From: Bradyrhizobium sp. CCH5-F6
GTDB lineage: Bacteria; Pseudomonadota; Alphaproteobacteria; Rhizobiales; Xanthobacteraceae
Direction: 5' to 3'
Assembly: GCF_001556045.1 (NCBI RefSeq)
Contig: NZ_LSIC01000094.1
Span: 186,001 to 250,000 of the forward strand
DNA: 64,000 nucleotides
Below the pieces are notes generated by a model that had not been told where the DNA came from, did no database searches, and was given only the letters and a program-made list of their open reading frames with translations. This document shows, piece by piece, positions 45,526-55,999 of the stretch. The first letter of the stretch is position 1, and each line of letters begins with the position of its first letter. Position numbers and translations under genes: made by a program.

Positions 45526-45573
45526 GCTTGCGGAACGGATATTGGAGACGGCGGCGCTGCGGCGCCGCCGCTG

Positions 45574-45592
45574 CCGGATCGTGACGATCCGG
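45574..45592. repeat. hairpin between two small stress genes
   Basis: CCGGATCG-TGA-CGATCCGG is a perfect 8-bp inverted repeat, preceded by another GC-rich stem. No T-tract follows, so it may attenuate rather than end transcription into the next gene. Confidence 0.45.
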
Positions 45593-45617
45593 CGTGTGGG
45601 GATTGAGGAGCGAAGCC

Positions 45618-46073
45618 ATGTTTCAGCGCATCATCGACGGGATCAGCGCATCCGCCGGCACGACCGTGCGGCTGACCTCGCTGGCTGCGGCTGCCGCCTT
45701 CGCGCTGTTCGTGACGACGTGCTTCCTCTGTGCCGCAGCCTTCATCTCGGTGCTGGAGCAATATGGCCCGGTGCAGGCCTGCCTTGCCGGCGCGGGAATC
45801 TTCTTCCTGCTGACGATCACGGCGGCAGGCTCCTATTGGGGTTACAAGCGCGAGGTGCAGAAGCGGGCCCGTATCGCGGCCGAACGGGCCGCGAGGTCGA
45901 CGGCGCAGAGCATGCTCGCCGACCCCATGCTGCTGGCCACCGGACTCCAGATCGTTCGGGCCATCGGCATGAAGCGGCTGTTGCCGATCCTGGCGATCGG
46001 CGGTGTCGCGCTCGGAATCATGGCAAGCCGCGCCGGCATGTCCGACGAAGCGTCGGCTGAACCTGCCGAGTAG
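45618..46073 (+). CDS. membrane protein of the phage-holin-III-like class
   Basis: This 151-residue protein has two N-terminal membrane helices (about 22-45 and 55-78), a basic helical middle (KREVQKRARIAAERAARS) and a hydrophobic C-terminal stretch (about 122-138). GAGGAG precedes ATG 45618. The layout resembles small holin-III/DUF1469-type proteins that often accompany DUF883 genes. It is probably co-expressed with the DUF883-like gene 92 nt upstream. Confidence 0.75.
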   Translation: MFQRIIDGISASAGTTVRLTSLAAAAAFALFVTTCFLCAAAFISVLEQYGPVQACLAGAGIFFLLTITAAGSYWGYKREVQKRARIAAERAARSTAQSMLADPMLLATGLQIVRAIGMKRLLPILAIGGVALGIMASRAGMSDEASAEPAE

Positions 46074-46079
46074 CGACGC

Positions 46080-46265
46080 TCACGCTGCCCGGCTGCGAAC
46101 GATGCAGATCGCGGCCAACGCGAGCGGAATGGCGAGCGCGATCCACGACAACGCCAGCCATATCCCGGTTTGGCCGATCAACGCGGCCAGCAGGCCGAAC
46201 ACGTTCAGAACCGCAAGCAAGACCGGCCAGCGCCAGATCAGACGAAGCGATCGCGTTCCGGTCAT
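46080..46265 (-). CDS. small membrane protein downstream of PepSY remnant
   Basis: This 61-residue protein has two hydrophobic segments (about 14-31, VLLAVLNVFGLLAALIG, and 35-55) and basic ends. Its ATG directly follows the stop of the PepSY fragment. Such short partners accompany PepSY-associated proteins in siderophore or ferric uptake loci. Since the partner gene is truncated, it may be a leftover. Confidence 0.6.
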   Translation of the reverse strand: MTGTRSLRLIWRWPVLLAVLNVFGLLAALIGQTGIWLALSWIALAIPLALAAICIVRSRAA

Positions 46266-46493
46266 TCAGCCGCTCCCGGCAGCGGCAGGGCCGTGGCGGA
46301 ATGCTGCTGCGTTCTCGGCCCGCGACCGTGACAGCCATAGATATAGCCCGCTGCCGAGCACGGCGATCGTGACGAGGTCGAGCAGTACCCAGATGATCTT
46401 CAGCGGCATCCCACCGTAGTCGCCGAAATGCAGCGGGCGCGACAGCTCCAGGGCTCGGAGGTACCAGGACATGGCGACCGCGGACACCAGCAC
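46266..46493 (-). pseudogene. PepSY-associated transmembrane protein, C-terminal fragment
   Basis: About 75 residues correspond to the end of a PepSY_TM protein: WYLRALELSRPLHFGDYGG, then MPLKIIWVLLDLVTIAVLGS and GLYLWLSRSR. The family is normally over 300 residues. An in-frame stop lies two codons before the first usable start, and the upstream DNA (to about 46600) carries frame-shifted traces such as DVLGSR. The helices and the PepSY domain at the N-terminus are missing, so the gene is dead. It is probably a relic of an iron-reduction/uptake locus. Confidence 0.75.
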
Positions 46494-46755
46494 GCCGCTC
46501 TATCCGGGATCCGAGCACGTCTGCTGCAGCCTCGCGCCGCTCGTGGTCACCCTCTTCAAGAGGCCGATATGACCGGAGGACAGATCGTCTTTCGCTCCAA
46601 AGATGCGCGGCGGACCGCGTAAACCGAGGCGCGGGCACTCCTGCGCGATTTTTAGGCTGACGGGACAATCCGGTCCCGCTCACGCAAACGCTACTCGGAT
46701 AGGCAGGCAGTTGCCGCTAAAAGCATCATCCTGATTCCCAAAGCTATTTTACTCA
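46494..46755. other. decayed DNA upstream of opgC
   Basis: This 262-nt stretch contains frame-shifted remains of the PepSY gene on its left and the presumed opgC promoter on its right. No intact gene, repeat or clear sigma motif was found. Confidence 0.4.
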
Positions 46756-47898
46756 ATGAAACCGTCCGTCAAGGCGAACCTCGCCGCATTCAAGCACGAC
46801 ACCAGGCTCTATCTGACGCTCGGAATCGCCAATTGGTCGGTGTTCGTCGACCACATTCCGAACAACGTCGTCAACCTGCTGACGCTGCGCAATTTCGGCT
46901 TCAGCGGAGCGGCGGATCTCCTCGTGTTCGTGGTGGGCTATGGGGTGGCCATCATCCACGGCAGGATGGCACTGGAGCGCGGCTACGTGGTAGCGGCGAC
47001 CCGAATCTTTCAACGCGTCTGGCGGCTTTACGCCGCCTATGTCGTGCTGTTCGTGATCTACATCGATGCCATTGCCTATGTTGCCTCGCAATCGATGGCG
47101 CCGGAGATCATCCACGAATACAACATCTCGGGCATTCTCGAGCACCCGCTGCGCATCCTGATCCGCGGCCTCTTGCTCCAGGAAGAGCCGCTGAACCTCG
47201 ACCTGCTGCAGCTCATGATCCCGCTGATGGCCTTCTTTCCTCTCGCGCTATGGGGTCTGTTGCGACGACCGAACGTGACGCTGGCGGCATCGGTCGCGCT
47301 GTACCTTGCCGCACGCTGGTTCGACTGGAATTTTCGGGTCTATCCGGATCAGGAGTGGACCTTCAATCCGCTCTGCTGGCAGATGCTGATGGTGCTGGGC
47401 GGCTGGTTCGCCGTCACGGGAGCGCCATTGCGGGTGCTGCGCGATCTGCCCTGGCTGCGAATACTCGCAGGCAGCTATCTAATCTTCGCCATGGCCGTTA
47501 CCCTGTTGCGCCGTTCGCCGGAATTGTCCGCCTATCTGCCGGATCTCCTCCTCGACAGCATCGCGCCGACCGACAAGGAGAACCTCGCGCCTTATCGCGT
47601 GGTTCACTTCCTCGCGCTCGCCTTCCTCGCCACCCATCTGATCCCGGCCGATCACCCCGGCCTGCGATTGAAGCCGCTTCAGGCGGTCATCCGATGCGGC
47701 GAGGAATGGCTCGCCGTGTTCTGCGTCGGCGTGTTCCTGTCCTTTGCCGGCCATCTCATCCTGATCACCAGCCCCAATCTGGTGATGATGCAGATCGTGG
47801 TGAGCATCGTCGGTTTCGCCGCCATGACCGCGGTGGCTTACTACGTCGCCTGGTCCAAGCGGCAGGACCTGCCTGCCGCCCTGCGGCAGCAAGCCTAG
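46756..47898 (+). CDS. opgC: OpgC family membrane protein (periplasmic glucan modification)
   Basis: This 380-residue integral membrane protein has about ten helices and the OpgC_C signature: RLYLTLGIANWSVFVDHIPN at the start, NVVNLLTLRNFGFSGAADLL and a later FNPLCWQMLMVLGG. OpgC proteins transfer succinyl groups to osmoregulated periplasmic glucans. The gene starts after AT-rich DNA with an ATG at 46756. It stands alone. Confidence 0.9.
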   Translation: MKPSVKANLAAFKHDTRLYLTLGIANWSVFVDHIPNNVVNLLTLRNFGFSGAADLLVFVVGYGVAIIHGRMALERGYVVAATRIFQRVWRLYAAYVVLFVIYIDAIAYVASQSMAPEIIHEYNISGILEHPLRILIRGLLLQEEPLNLDLLQLMIPLMAFFPLALWGLLRRPNVTLAASVALYLAARWFDWNFRVYPDQEWTFNPLCWQMLMVLGGWFAVTGAPLRVLRDLPWLRILAGSYLIFAMAVTLLRRSPELSAYLPDLLLDSIAPTDKENLAPYRVVHFLALAFLATHLIPADHPGLRLKPLQAVIRCGEEWLAVFCVGVFLSFAGHLILITSPNLVMMQIVVSIVGFAAMTAVAYYVAWSKRQDLPAALRQQA

Positions 47899-47899
47899 T

Positions 47900-47910
47900 C
47901 TAGCCGCTAG
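47900..47910. promoter_or_regulatory. candidate operator palindrome upstream of TetR gene
   Basis: CTAGC-C-GCTAG is a perfect inverted repeat between opgC and the TetR gene, with a half-site CTGCTAGG nearby (about 47932-47939). TetR proteins often bind such sites in their own promoter. Confidence 0.35.
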
Positions 47911-47978
47911 ATCGTGCGATTCTGCTAGGCCGAAAGCTGTGGCTGCGCTATGCCGGGAATCTCGTGAGGAGACCGGGC

Positions 47979-48593
47979 GTGGCGATGGCGAAAGGCGGGG
48001 GTGACGAGGCTGACAATGCGCCCCGGCGCGGCCGGCCAAGGTCAATCGAGACCAGCAACGCCATTCTCGAAAGCGCCTATGCGCTGATGGCTTCCACCGG
48101 CCTTGCGGCCACCACCATCGACGCGGTCGCGCGCCACTCCAGCGTCTCCAAGATGACGATCTACAAATGGTGGCCGTCCCGCGAGGCGCTCCTGATCGAC
48201 GCCTTTCTCCACCACACCGCACAGATGCTGCCGCTGCCGCCCGAAAGCTCCGGCAGTCCCGCCGCCCGCGCGCGCCGCCACGCAGCCGCCTATGCCGAGG
48301 CTCTCCAGGGAGAGTTCGGCAAGGTCCAGCTCGCCGTGATCTCCGAATGCATCTCCAAAGCCGGCTCGGCGGAGCTGTTCTACACGCGCTATCTGCAATT
48401 CCGCCGCGCCGCGCTCGTCGAGATGATCGCCGCGGGCCAGAAGGACGGCAGCATTCTGGCCGAGGGGCTTGCTGAGGATCTCTACGACGCGATCTATGGC
48501 AGCCTGTTCTATCGCTACGTCTTCGGCATCGCGCCGGTCACGCCGACTTACGCACGCAACCTCGTCGATCTCGTGTTGCGGCCGAAGGGTTAA
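47979..48593 (+). CDS. TetR-family transcriptional regulator
   Basis: This regulator of about 204 residues has an N-terminal helix-turn-helix (TTIDAVARHSSVSKMTIYKW) after a basic lead (RRGRPRS). The C-terminal TetR_C domain contains ISECISKAGSAELFYTRYL. GTG at 47979 is chosen because GAGGAG ends 7 nt upstream; GTG 47964 and ATG 47985 are alternatives. Its target may be the preceding gene or a distant efflux or lipid operon. Confidence 0.9.
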   Translation: MAMAKGGGDEADNAPRRGRPRSIETSNAILESAYALMASTGLAATTIDAVARHSSVSKMTIYKWWPSREALLIDAFLHHTAQMLPLPPESSGSPAARARRHAAAYAEALQGEFGKVQLAVISECISKAGSAELFYTRYLQFRRAALVEMIAAGQKDGSILAEGLAEDLYDAIYGSLFYRYVFGIAPVTPTYARNLVDLVLRPKG

Positions 48594-48595
48594 AG

Positions 48596-48638
48596 CATGA
48601 TCCGGAAAAGTACGAGGCGGTTTTCCGAAAAGATCATG
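48596..48638. repeat. CATGATCCGGAAAA palindrome
   Basis: CATGATC CGGAAAA and TTTTCCG AAAAGATCATG form an imperfect hairpin between convergent genes. The same palindrome type is very common in Bradyrhizobium and Rhodopseudomonas intergenic DNA and may act as a bidirectional terminator. Confidence 0.75.
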
Positions 48639-48648
48639 AGATAAAGCC

Positions 48649-50391
48649 CTACCGCACGGGCCTGACCGGCGCCGAGATCTTGTCCGTGCGGTCGCGTTCG
48701 GTCATGTCGACCACCGTCTCCATCGGCGCGGTCAATTCATAGACGTAGGAGACGTCGGTGAAGAAGCGCTTGGCGGTGCCGCCTAACGCCTCTGGAGCGA
48801 CGCGATCGAGCAGGATGAGGCCGAAATCGGAATCGGGCCGGCGCGTCGATTCGCTGGTGTTGAACTCTTCCCAGCGGAAATGGAAGACCTCGTCACCCTC
48901 CTCACCCGTCACCGTCCAGCTGGCAGTGATATGCGGATGCTTTCCGACCAGCGACAGCCCCTCGTCGGAATGGGAGGCAAGCTCGAAGAACAGTAGCGAT
49001 AGGCTCTGTGCCGCGCGTGCGCTGACCGCGATGTCAGGACCGGTCACCGCGATGCGATCGGCATGCGGGATGGCTCGCGCCTCGAACAGGCCCTTCAGCT
49101 TGACGCCCTGCCACTGGCTCTCGCTGAGCAGCGAGACCACGTTGGACATGGCGTGGATGCGCCCGATCAGCAGCTCGCGCGCGACGTCGATGTCCGAGCC
49201 GTGGCGCAAGGTGCGTGTCACGATCGACTGGATCACCGCCAGGATGTTCTTGACGCGGTGGTTGAGCTCGTCGATGACCGCGGTGAGCCGGCGCTCGAAG
49301 CCGATTCTGACCTGGATCTCCCGGCTGAGCCGCAGATTGTTGTAGGCGACATAGCCGAACAGGCCGCACACCATGGCCGTGATCGCAAAGCCGATCGCCG
49401 CAACGATGATCGCCGTCTGTTCGGCGCGGCGCAACGAGTTGGTCTTGGCGTAATAGCCGAGCTGCCAATCACGGCCGCCGAAGCTCACCGTGCGTATCGC
49501 GGACGGGGCCGCTCCTTCCGCCGCCATGCGCGTCGAGACCACGCCCTGGTCGTTGGCAATCAGCTCACCGCCTTCCTTGCGCGGATCCCTGAGCGCGACC
49601 GCGAACAACGACATGTCGTCATTGGTCAACATCAGCGAGGCGAGCTCATAGGAGAATGTGACGAACCCGGCCGGCTCCGTTGCGCCCTCGGGAATGACCG
49701 GGGCAGCCACGATGATGCCGATCGCGCCGTTCCCGCGGATCAACGGCACCGGGTCCGAGGCGACCGACCTCTTCTCGGCGCGCGCACGTGTCAGCATCGC
49801 ACTGCGAACCGGATCCTGATCGTAGCTGCGGCCGGGCAGCGCCTTGGTATCGTTGCTGCGTGGCTCGAGGTCGATCAACACGTCGATCGGCTGAGTGACG
49901 TCGGCCGGATTGATCGGCTTATCGTCGTAGGAGCGGATCTGCGGATTTGGAAAGCCGCCGCCGGCGATGGCAGCCTGCGCCGCCGCCAGTTCATTCGGCT
50001 GAAGCCGGGCTATCCAGCCGGCTACCACGAAATCGGTCTTGAAGGCGTAGATCGCCGAGCGCAACGGCTCCAGCATGTTTGGCTTGATCACGGATGGCGC
50101 GCGGAACAGGCCTGAGGCGACACGCGCGAGCAGCTCCCGCTCGGTGAGGCGGTCCTGAACCAGGCTCGCATGAACGTCGATCGCACGCGCGAGCGCGATC
50201 CGGTCCAGCGCCAGCTCCTGGTCGTGGACGCGATAGGCTGCAAGCCCGGAGAGCAAGACCCCGAGCAGAGCAATGAAGCCGATGATGAAGCCCAGCCTGA
50301 CCACGCGACTACTCAGGCGAAAGCAGGAGGTCGGCAATAGATACGGAGCATATGAACGCCGCCCGAACGGCCATGTGCCGAAACAGGGCAA
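48649..50391 (-). CDS. CHASE-domain HWE/HisKA_2 sensor histidine kinase, degenerate ATP site
   Basis: This 580-residue protein has two membrane helices (about 31-53 and 325-350) around a periplasmic CHASE sensor (about 75-290). The H-box is ELNHRVKNILAVIQSI with His378, an HRxxN pattern. In the ATP-binding domain the N-box, normally HELATN, reads FELASH, so the metal-binding Asn is gone, and the loop before DFGLILLDRV is also unusual. It may be a poor kinase or a pseudokinase. The TTG start at 50391 is uncertain; GTG at 50304 is another choice. HRxxN kinases commonly feed the general stress response. Confidence 0.87.
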   Translation of the reverse strand: MPCFGTWPFGRRSYAPYLLPTSCFRLSSRVVRLGFIIGFIALLGVLLSGLAAYRVHDQELALDRIALARAIDVHASLVQDRLTERELLARVASGLFRAPSVIKPNMLEPLRSAIYAFKTDFVVAGWIARLQPNELAAAQAAIAGGGFPNPQIRSYDDKPINPADVTQPIDVLIDLEPRSNDTKALPGRSYDQDPVRSAMLTRARAEKRSVASDPVPLIRGNGAIGIIVAAPVIPEGATEPAGFVTFSYELASLMLTNDDMSLFAVALRDPRKEGGELIANDQGVVSTRMAAEGAAPSAIRTVSFGGRDWQLGYYAKTNSLRRAEQTAIIVAAIGFAITAMVCGLFGYVAYNNLRLSREIQVRIGFERRLTAVIDELNHRVKNILAVIQSIVTRTLRHGSDIDVARELLIGRIHAMSNVVSLLSESQWQGVKLKGLFEARAIPHADRIAVTGPDIAVSARAAQSLSLLFFELASHSDEGLSLVGKHPHITASWTVTGEEGDEVFHFRWEEFNTSESTRRPDSDFGLILLDRVAPEALGGTAKRFFTDVSYVYELTAPMETVVDMTERDRTDKISAPVRPVR

Positions 50392-50601
50392 ACCCTGGTG
50401 GCGGAGATAATGAAGGAGGAGGCATCAGTACGCAACTTGGGTCGCCTGAAAAGCTTAATCCGCCTGGCCGATGGTCTGGCCGGGATGAATTCGCCCCGGG
50501 CACAGGAGGTAGTCAATCGCCATGTCCGAATTTTGTTCCGGGGTCACGGCGCTACCCGGGCGTTAACGACGAAAACACCTGCGCCAACGGGTCGCGTCCC
50601 G
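50392..50601. other. spacer between ureG and the histidine kinase gene
   Basis: The region is 210 nt and holds the presumed kinase promoter. I see no gene, repeat or sigma motif that I can defend. Confidence 0.4.
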
Positions 50602-51225
50602 TCAGCCCGGCCGTTTCAGGCCGCCTTTGGCCTCGATGAAGCCGACAATCCGGTCCAGCCCCTCGCTCTTCTTCAGGTTGGTCATGACGAAGGGACGCTC
50701 GCCGCGCATGCGCCTTGTGTCGGTCTCCATCTTCTCCAGGGAGGCGCCCACATGGGGCGCAAGGTCGGTCTTGTTGATGACCAGCAGGTCGGACCGGGTG
50801 ATGCCAGGGCCGCCCTTGGACGGGATCTTGTCGCCAGCGGCGACATCGATGACGTAGATGGTGAGGTCGGCCAGCTCCGGGGAAAAAGTGGCAGCGAGAT
50901 TGTCACCGCCGGACTCGATCAGCACGAGATCAAGTCCGGGAAACTTGGCGCGCATGTCCGCGACCGCGGCCAGGTTCATCGAGGCATCCTCGCGGATCGC
51001 GGTGTGCGGGCAGCCGCCGGTCTCGACGCCGGCGATGCGATCCGGCGTCAGCGATCCCGAACGCACCAGGAACTCCGCATCCCATTTGGTGTAGATGTCG
51101 TTGGTGATCGCCGCAATGTCATAGCGCTCGCGCATGGTCTTGCAAAGCAGGTCCATCAGCGCGGTCTTGCCCGATCCGACCGGGCCGCCGACTCCGACAC
51201 GCAAGGGGCCGTGAGATTTCGACAT
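50602..51225 (-). CDS. ureG: urease accessory GTPase
   Basis: This 207-residue SIMIBI GTPase powers nickel delivery to urease. It has P-loop [14 protein letters not shown], the metal-binding [17 protein letters not shown] (CPH motif), [13 protein letters not shown] and NKTDLAP. ATG at 51225 is chosen over 51261. It is the last gene of the urt-ure run. Confidence 0.96.
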   Translation of the reverse strand: MSKSHGPLRVGVGGPVGSGKTALMDLLCKTMRERYDIAAITNDIYTKWDAEFLVRSGSLTPDRIAGVETGGCPHTAIREDASMNLAAVADMRAKFPGLDLVLIESGGDNLAATFSPELADLTIYVIDVAAGDKIPSKGGPGITRSDLLVINKTDLAPHVGASLEKMETDTRRMRGERPFVMTNLKKSEGLDRIVGFIEAKGGLKRPG

Positions 51226-51264
51226 ACGATTCGCTCTCTCTCGATGGGTTGAAGGCCGCACGGA

Positions 51265-51987
51265 TCACGACCGGAACAGCCGCGTGTATTGCGTCTCGTG
51301 GCGCAGGCTGGCGAGATCGGCGCGAAACGTCGCACTGCCGAGATCGTCCAATGCCGCATTCAGCGCACGATTGGCGGTCGCTGCGACGGCGGCTTCCAGC
51401 CTCACCAGCACGCGCTGGCTGTCGGTCTGCCCGAGCGGAATGAGCCGGCTAGCCGCCGAAATCCAGTTCGAGACCAGCGCATGCAGGAAGGCGTGCAGCG
51501 TAGGCGCCAGTGGCACGCCGTGCATCGCACCGACCACGCCGACCGCGACGGGATAGACCAATGCCGTGCGGCATGCCGCGACCGTGGCATCCAGCCCATC
51601 GGCGTCCCAGGCGGCGCGGGCGATGTCGATGAAGGCGCGGCCCTGCGAGGTCGTTTCAAGCTGCCGCTCGCGCGAGGGCACGAAGGCGGCGGCGAGCTCG
51701 GCGATGTCGTTCAAAGCGGCAGTCTCGCCTGCTTCCGCGGCGCGATAGGCGTGGACCAGAAACGTCGCGTCACAAAAGCCGGAGCCGTCGACGAGCATCG
51801 CATCGAGCCAATCCGCCAGCGAGGCGATGTCGGTGATGTCGCCCGCCTCGACCGCCCATTCGAGGCCGCTGGAATAGGAGAAGCCGCCAACCGGGAACGC
51901 GGGCGATAGCCAGGTCATCAACCGGTACAGCGCCGCCGCCTCGCGCGCGGCGAGGTCAGTAGCGCCGACCGGCTCATTTGTGGTCAT
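51265..51987 (-). CDS. ureF: urease accessory protein
   Basis: This 240-residue protein is the GTPase-regulating partner of UreG and UreD. It has the family start [20 protein letters not shown] and later [12 protein letters not shown] and [21 protein letters not shown] at 51987 is used; the open frame upstream translates the His-rich tail of ureE in another frame. It overlaps ureE by 14 nt. Confidence 0.95.
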   Translation of the reverse strand: MTTNEPVGATDLAAREAAALYRLMTWLSPAFPVGGFSYSSGLEWAVEAGDITDIASLADWLDAMLVDGSGFCDATFLVHAYRAAEAGETAALNDIAELAAAFVPSRERQLETTSQGRAFIDIARAAWDADGLDATVAACRTALVYPVAVGVVGAMHGVPLAPTLHAFLHALVSNWISAASRLIPLGQTDSQRVLVRLEAAVAATANRALNAALDDLGSATFRADLASLRHETQYTRLFRS

Positions 51988-52561
51988 GAGCATGCTTGTG
52001 GCCGTGGTGATGGTCGGGGTGGTCACAATGCTCGTCGTGATGATGGTCATGATCGTGGCCATGGTCATGATCGTGGTGATGGTGACCGTGATCGTGATGC
52101 GCATGGTCGTCGTGCCCATGCGCGTGGGCCGCATCGGCATAGGCCCCACCTTCGGGATCGAACGGCGCCTCGATCTCGATCACGCGCGCGCCGAGGCCCT
52201 TCACCATCGCCTCGATGACGTGATCGCGACGAATGCGCAGGGCCTTGGCCATGATCTGCGTCGGCAGATGACGATTGCCGAGGTGCCAACCAACGCGAAC
52301 GAGATGGTGCGGATCGCGCCCGCGGATCTCCAGCAGCGGCTCGGGCGCGGCGACCACCTCGACCAGCCGGCCGTCCTCCAGCACGAGGGCGTCGCCGCCG
52401 CGCAGCGCAACGGCCTGTTCCAGGTCGAGCAGGAACTCGAGGCCCCGCGTGCCCGTCATCGCCATGCGGCGACGGTGCCGATCGTCGAAATCGAGCACGA
52501 CCGTATCCGCTGGCGCTTCCGTGAAGCGGTGCTGTCCCCTGACCTGCGTCGCCCGGATCAT
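51974..52561 (-). CDS. ureE: urease accessory nickel chaperone with long His-rich tail
   Basis: This 195-residue nickel-binding protein has an N-terminal UreE core ([31 protein letters not shown]) and a C-terminal domain with [16 protein letters not shown]. The last about 50 residues contain some 27 histidines mixed with Asp and Gly, a nickel store like that of Klebsiella UreE but longer. It is co-translated with ureF. Confidence 0.95.
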   Translation of the reverse strand: MIRATQVRGQHRFTEAPADTVVLDFDDRHRRRMAMTGTRGLEFLLDLEQAVALRGGDALVLEDGRLVEVVAAPEPLLEIRGRDPHHLVRVGWHLGNRHLPTQIMAKALRIRRDHVIEAMVKGLGARVIEIEAPFDPEGGAYADAAHAHGHDDHAHHDHGHHHHDHDHGHDHDHHHDEHCDHPDHHHGHKHAHDHK

Positions 52562-52573
52562 CCGTTTACCCCG

Positions 52574-52873
52574 CTACCGCGTCTCAACCTTCTCGGGCGT
52601 GATCACCTCGATCTTCGGCGGCGCCGTAAAGCATTTCACCGCGACGCGGCCGAACGTCTTCATGTGCTCCATGCCCCGATGCGGCACCAGCGCCTCGGCA
52701 TTCTCCCACTGCTCGACGAACACCATCTTGCTGGGATCGGTGACGCTCTCGTGCAGATCATAGGCGATATTGCCGGGCTCCTTCCGGGTCTCCTTGATGC
52801 AGGCGGTGGCCGCTGCAATGAATTCGGCGCGCGTTTCGGGCTTGATGGTCAAGGTAGCAACGACGTAGATCAC
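52574..52873 (-). CDS. ABM-fold quinol monooxygenase-like protein
   Basis: This 99-residue protein has the antibiotic-biosynthesis-monooxygenase (YgiN-like) fold: MIYVVATLTIKPETRAEF, GNIAYDLHESVTDPSKMVFV and EQWENAEALVPHR. These dimeric ferredoxin-like proteins oxidise quinols or degrade heme or reactive aldehydes. It lies between ureC and ureE on the same strand, 12 nt before ureE, although no urease role is known for the family. Confidence 0.88.
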   Translation of the reverse strand: MIYVVATLTIKPETRAEFIAAATACIKETRKEPGNIAYDLHESVTDPSKMVFVEQWENAEALVPHRGMEHMKTFGRVAVKCFTAPPKIEVITPEKVETR

Positions 52874-52995
52874 GAGAAATCCTCCCGGCTTTTCTTCTGG
52901 CTTCAGATACCGAGCGGGACATTAGACCAGGCGGGATCGAACGCAAAACCGAAAAGCCACCCGGACATGCTCCTGAGGCATGCAAACGCGCTATT

Positions 52996-54711
<1,716 letters not shown>

Positions 54712-54745
54712 CACAAGCCCCGTTTGCGTTTGAATATCTGGTGGG

Positions 54746-55285
54746 TCACAGCAGCGCCTTCGCTGCTTTCACGGCATCGTCGAATTTCTCGTCGAGCCAC
54801 GCATTGCCGCCGCGGCAACCCGCAACGACCTGCGTGGCCCACGCGACGTAATCGGCGAGATCGTCGCGTTCCTCGGCACTGGGTTCGATTTGAATCCGCG
54901 CCCCTGTATTGCTGATCTTGTCCGCGATCTTGATCAGCTTCGCGCCAGCGGATTTTCTCGGTGCGTCCATCACCTGCCGGCGCCGCCGTTCGGCCTTCGG
55001 CAAGCTCATGTCGTCGGTGCATTCAACGACGAGGGAAGCGACACGCGCGGAAAATCTCTGCGCCAGCTCCTCGGGCGCTGTGTCGGTGTCCTCGATCGCA
55101 TCATGCAGCCAGCCGGCCGCAACCAGCTCGGCGTCGGCGCCGTCAGTCGCGGTCGCAAGCAGGTTCGCGACCTCGGCGAGATGATTGATGTACGGCTCGT
55201 TACCGCGCCCCTTGCGCGCCATGCCGTTGTGGCGCTGCGCGGCGAGCTCGGCGGCTTCGGAGACAAGGCGGATTGGCGAGAGCAT
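54746..55285 (-). CDS. HD-domain protein resembling RelA/SpoT-type (p)ppGpp hydrolases
   Basis: This 179-residue protein has the order of motifs found in MESH1 and SpoT hydrolase domains: [30 protein letters not shown] (His35), [11 protein letters not shown] (His61-Asp62, Glu65-Asp66) and [10 protein letters not shown]. These residues bind a divalent metal for pyrophosphate hydrolysis. No synthetase or TGS domain follows, so it is a stand-alone hydrolase-like protein. ATG at 55285 follows GGAGG. It is embedded between ureB and ureC; function there is unknown. Confidence 0.9.
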   Translation of the reverse strand: MLSPIRLVSEAAELAAQRHNGMARKGRGNEPYINHLAEVANLLATATDGADAELVAAGWLHDAIEDTDTAPEELAQRFSARVASLVVECTDDMSLPKAERRRRQVMDAPRKSAGAKLIKIADKISNTGARIQIEPSAEERDDLADYVAWATQVVAGCRGGNAWLDEKFDDAVKAAKALL

Positions 55286-55342
55286 GGAAAACACCTCCGT
55301 TCCCGCCTCAACCGTGCCGCGCCGCGCTCGTTCCTGTGGGGA

Positions 55343-55648
55343 TCAAAGCTTCCCCATCACGTCGCCGCGGAAACCATAGATGGTCTTCTTGCCGGCCATG
55401 GCGACGAGCTGGACGTCGCGGGTCTGGCCGGGCTCGAAGCGGACGGCGGTGCCGGCGGCGATGTCGAGACGCATGCCGCGGGCCTTCTTGCGGTCGAATT
55501 TCAGGGCCGGATTGGTCTCGAAGAAATGGTAATGCGAGCCGACCTGGATCGGGCGGTCGCCGGTGTTCGCGACCGTCAGCGTCACGGTCTTGCGGCCGGC
55601 ATTGAGCTCGATCTCGCCGTCCTGGATGAAGAGTTCGCCGGGGATCAT
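55343..55648 (-). CDS. ureB: urease subunit beta
   Basis: This 101-residue structural subunit is complete: [38 protein letters not shown], and [19 protein letters not shown] at 55648 is the canonical start. It lies 11 nt after ureA and 57 nt before the HD gene. Confidence 0.97.
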   Translation of the reverse strand: MIPGELFIQDGEIELNAGRKTVTLTVANTGDRPIQVGSHYHFFETNPALKFDRKKARGMRLDIAAGTAVRFEPGQTRDVQLVAMAGKKTIYGFRGDVMGKL

Positions 55649-55659
55649 GCGTTTTGCTC

Positions 55660-55962
55660 CTACCTGATCGGCTCGTGCACGGTGACGAGCTTCGTTCCGT
55701 CCGGAAATGTGGCCTCCACCTGGATGTCGTGGATCATCTCGGGAATGCCCGGCATCACCTGGTCGCGGGTCAGCACCTGCGCGCCGGACTGCATCAGCTC
55801 GGCGACGGTGCGGCCGTCGCGCGCGCCCTCGAGGATGAAGTCGGAGATGATCGCGACCGCCTCGGGATGGTTCAGCTTGACGCCGCGATCCAGCCGGCGG
55901 CGCGCCACGATCGCCGCCATCGAGATCAAGAGCTTGTCCTTTTCGCGGGGAGACAGGTTCAT
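55660..55962 (-). CDS. ureA: urease subunit gamma
   Basis: This 100-residue subunit is typical: [40 protein letters not shown] and [20 protein letters not shown]. It forms the (alpha-beta-gamma)3 urease with UreB and UreC. Confidence 0.97.
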   Translation of the reverse strand: MNLSPREKDKLLISMAAIVARRRLDRGVKLNHPEAVAIISDFILEGARDGRTVAELMQSGAQVLTRDQVMPGIPEMIHDIQVEATFPDGTKLVTVHEPIR

Positions 55963-55999
55963 GCAACATCTCTTCCGTTCAACACGTCAATTCAGCCGA

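Noticed and set aside
45091..45592. A sixth EcfG site directly upstream of the holin-like gene (GGAAC at 45532)
   Set aside because: No CGTT or GTT lies at 16-17 nt spacing, so the gene more likely shares the promoter at 45091.
55310..55334. EcfG-like GGAAC-N16-GGTT upstream of the HD gene
   Set aside because: It has one mismatch and lies inside a nitrogen operon; about four such relaxed sites are expected by chance in the window, so it is mentioned only as a possibility.
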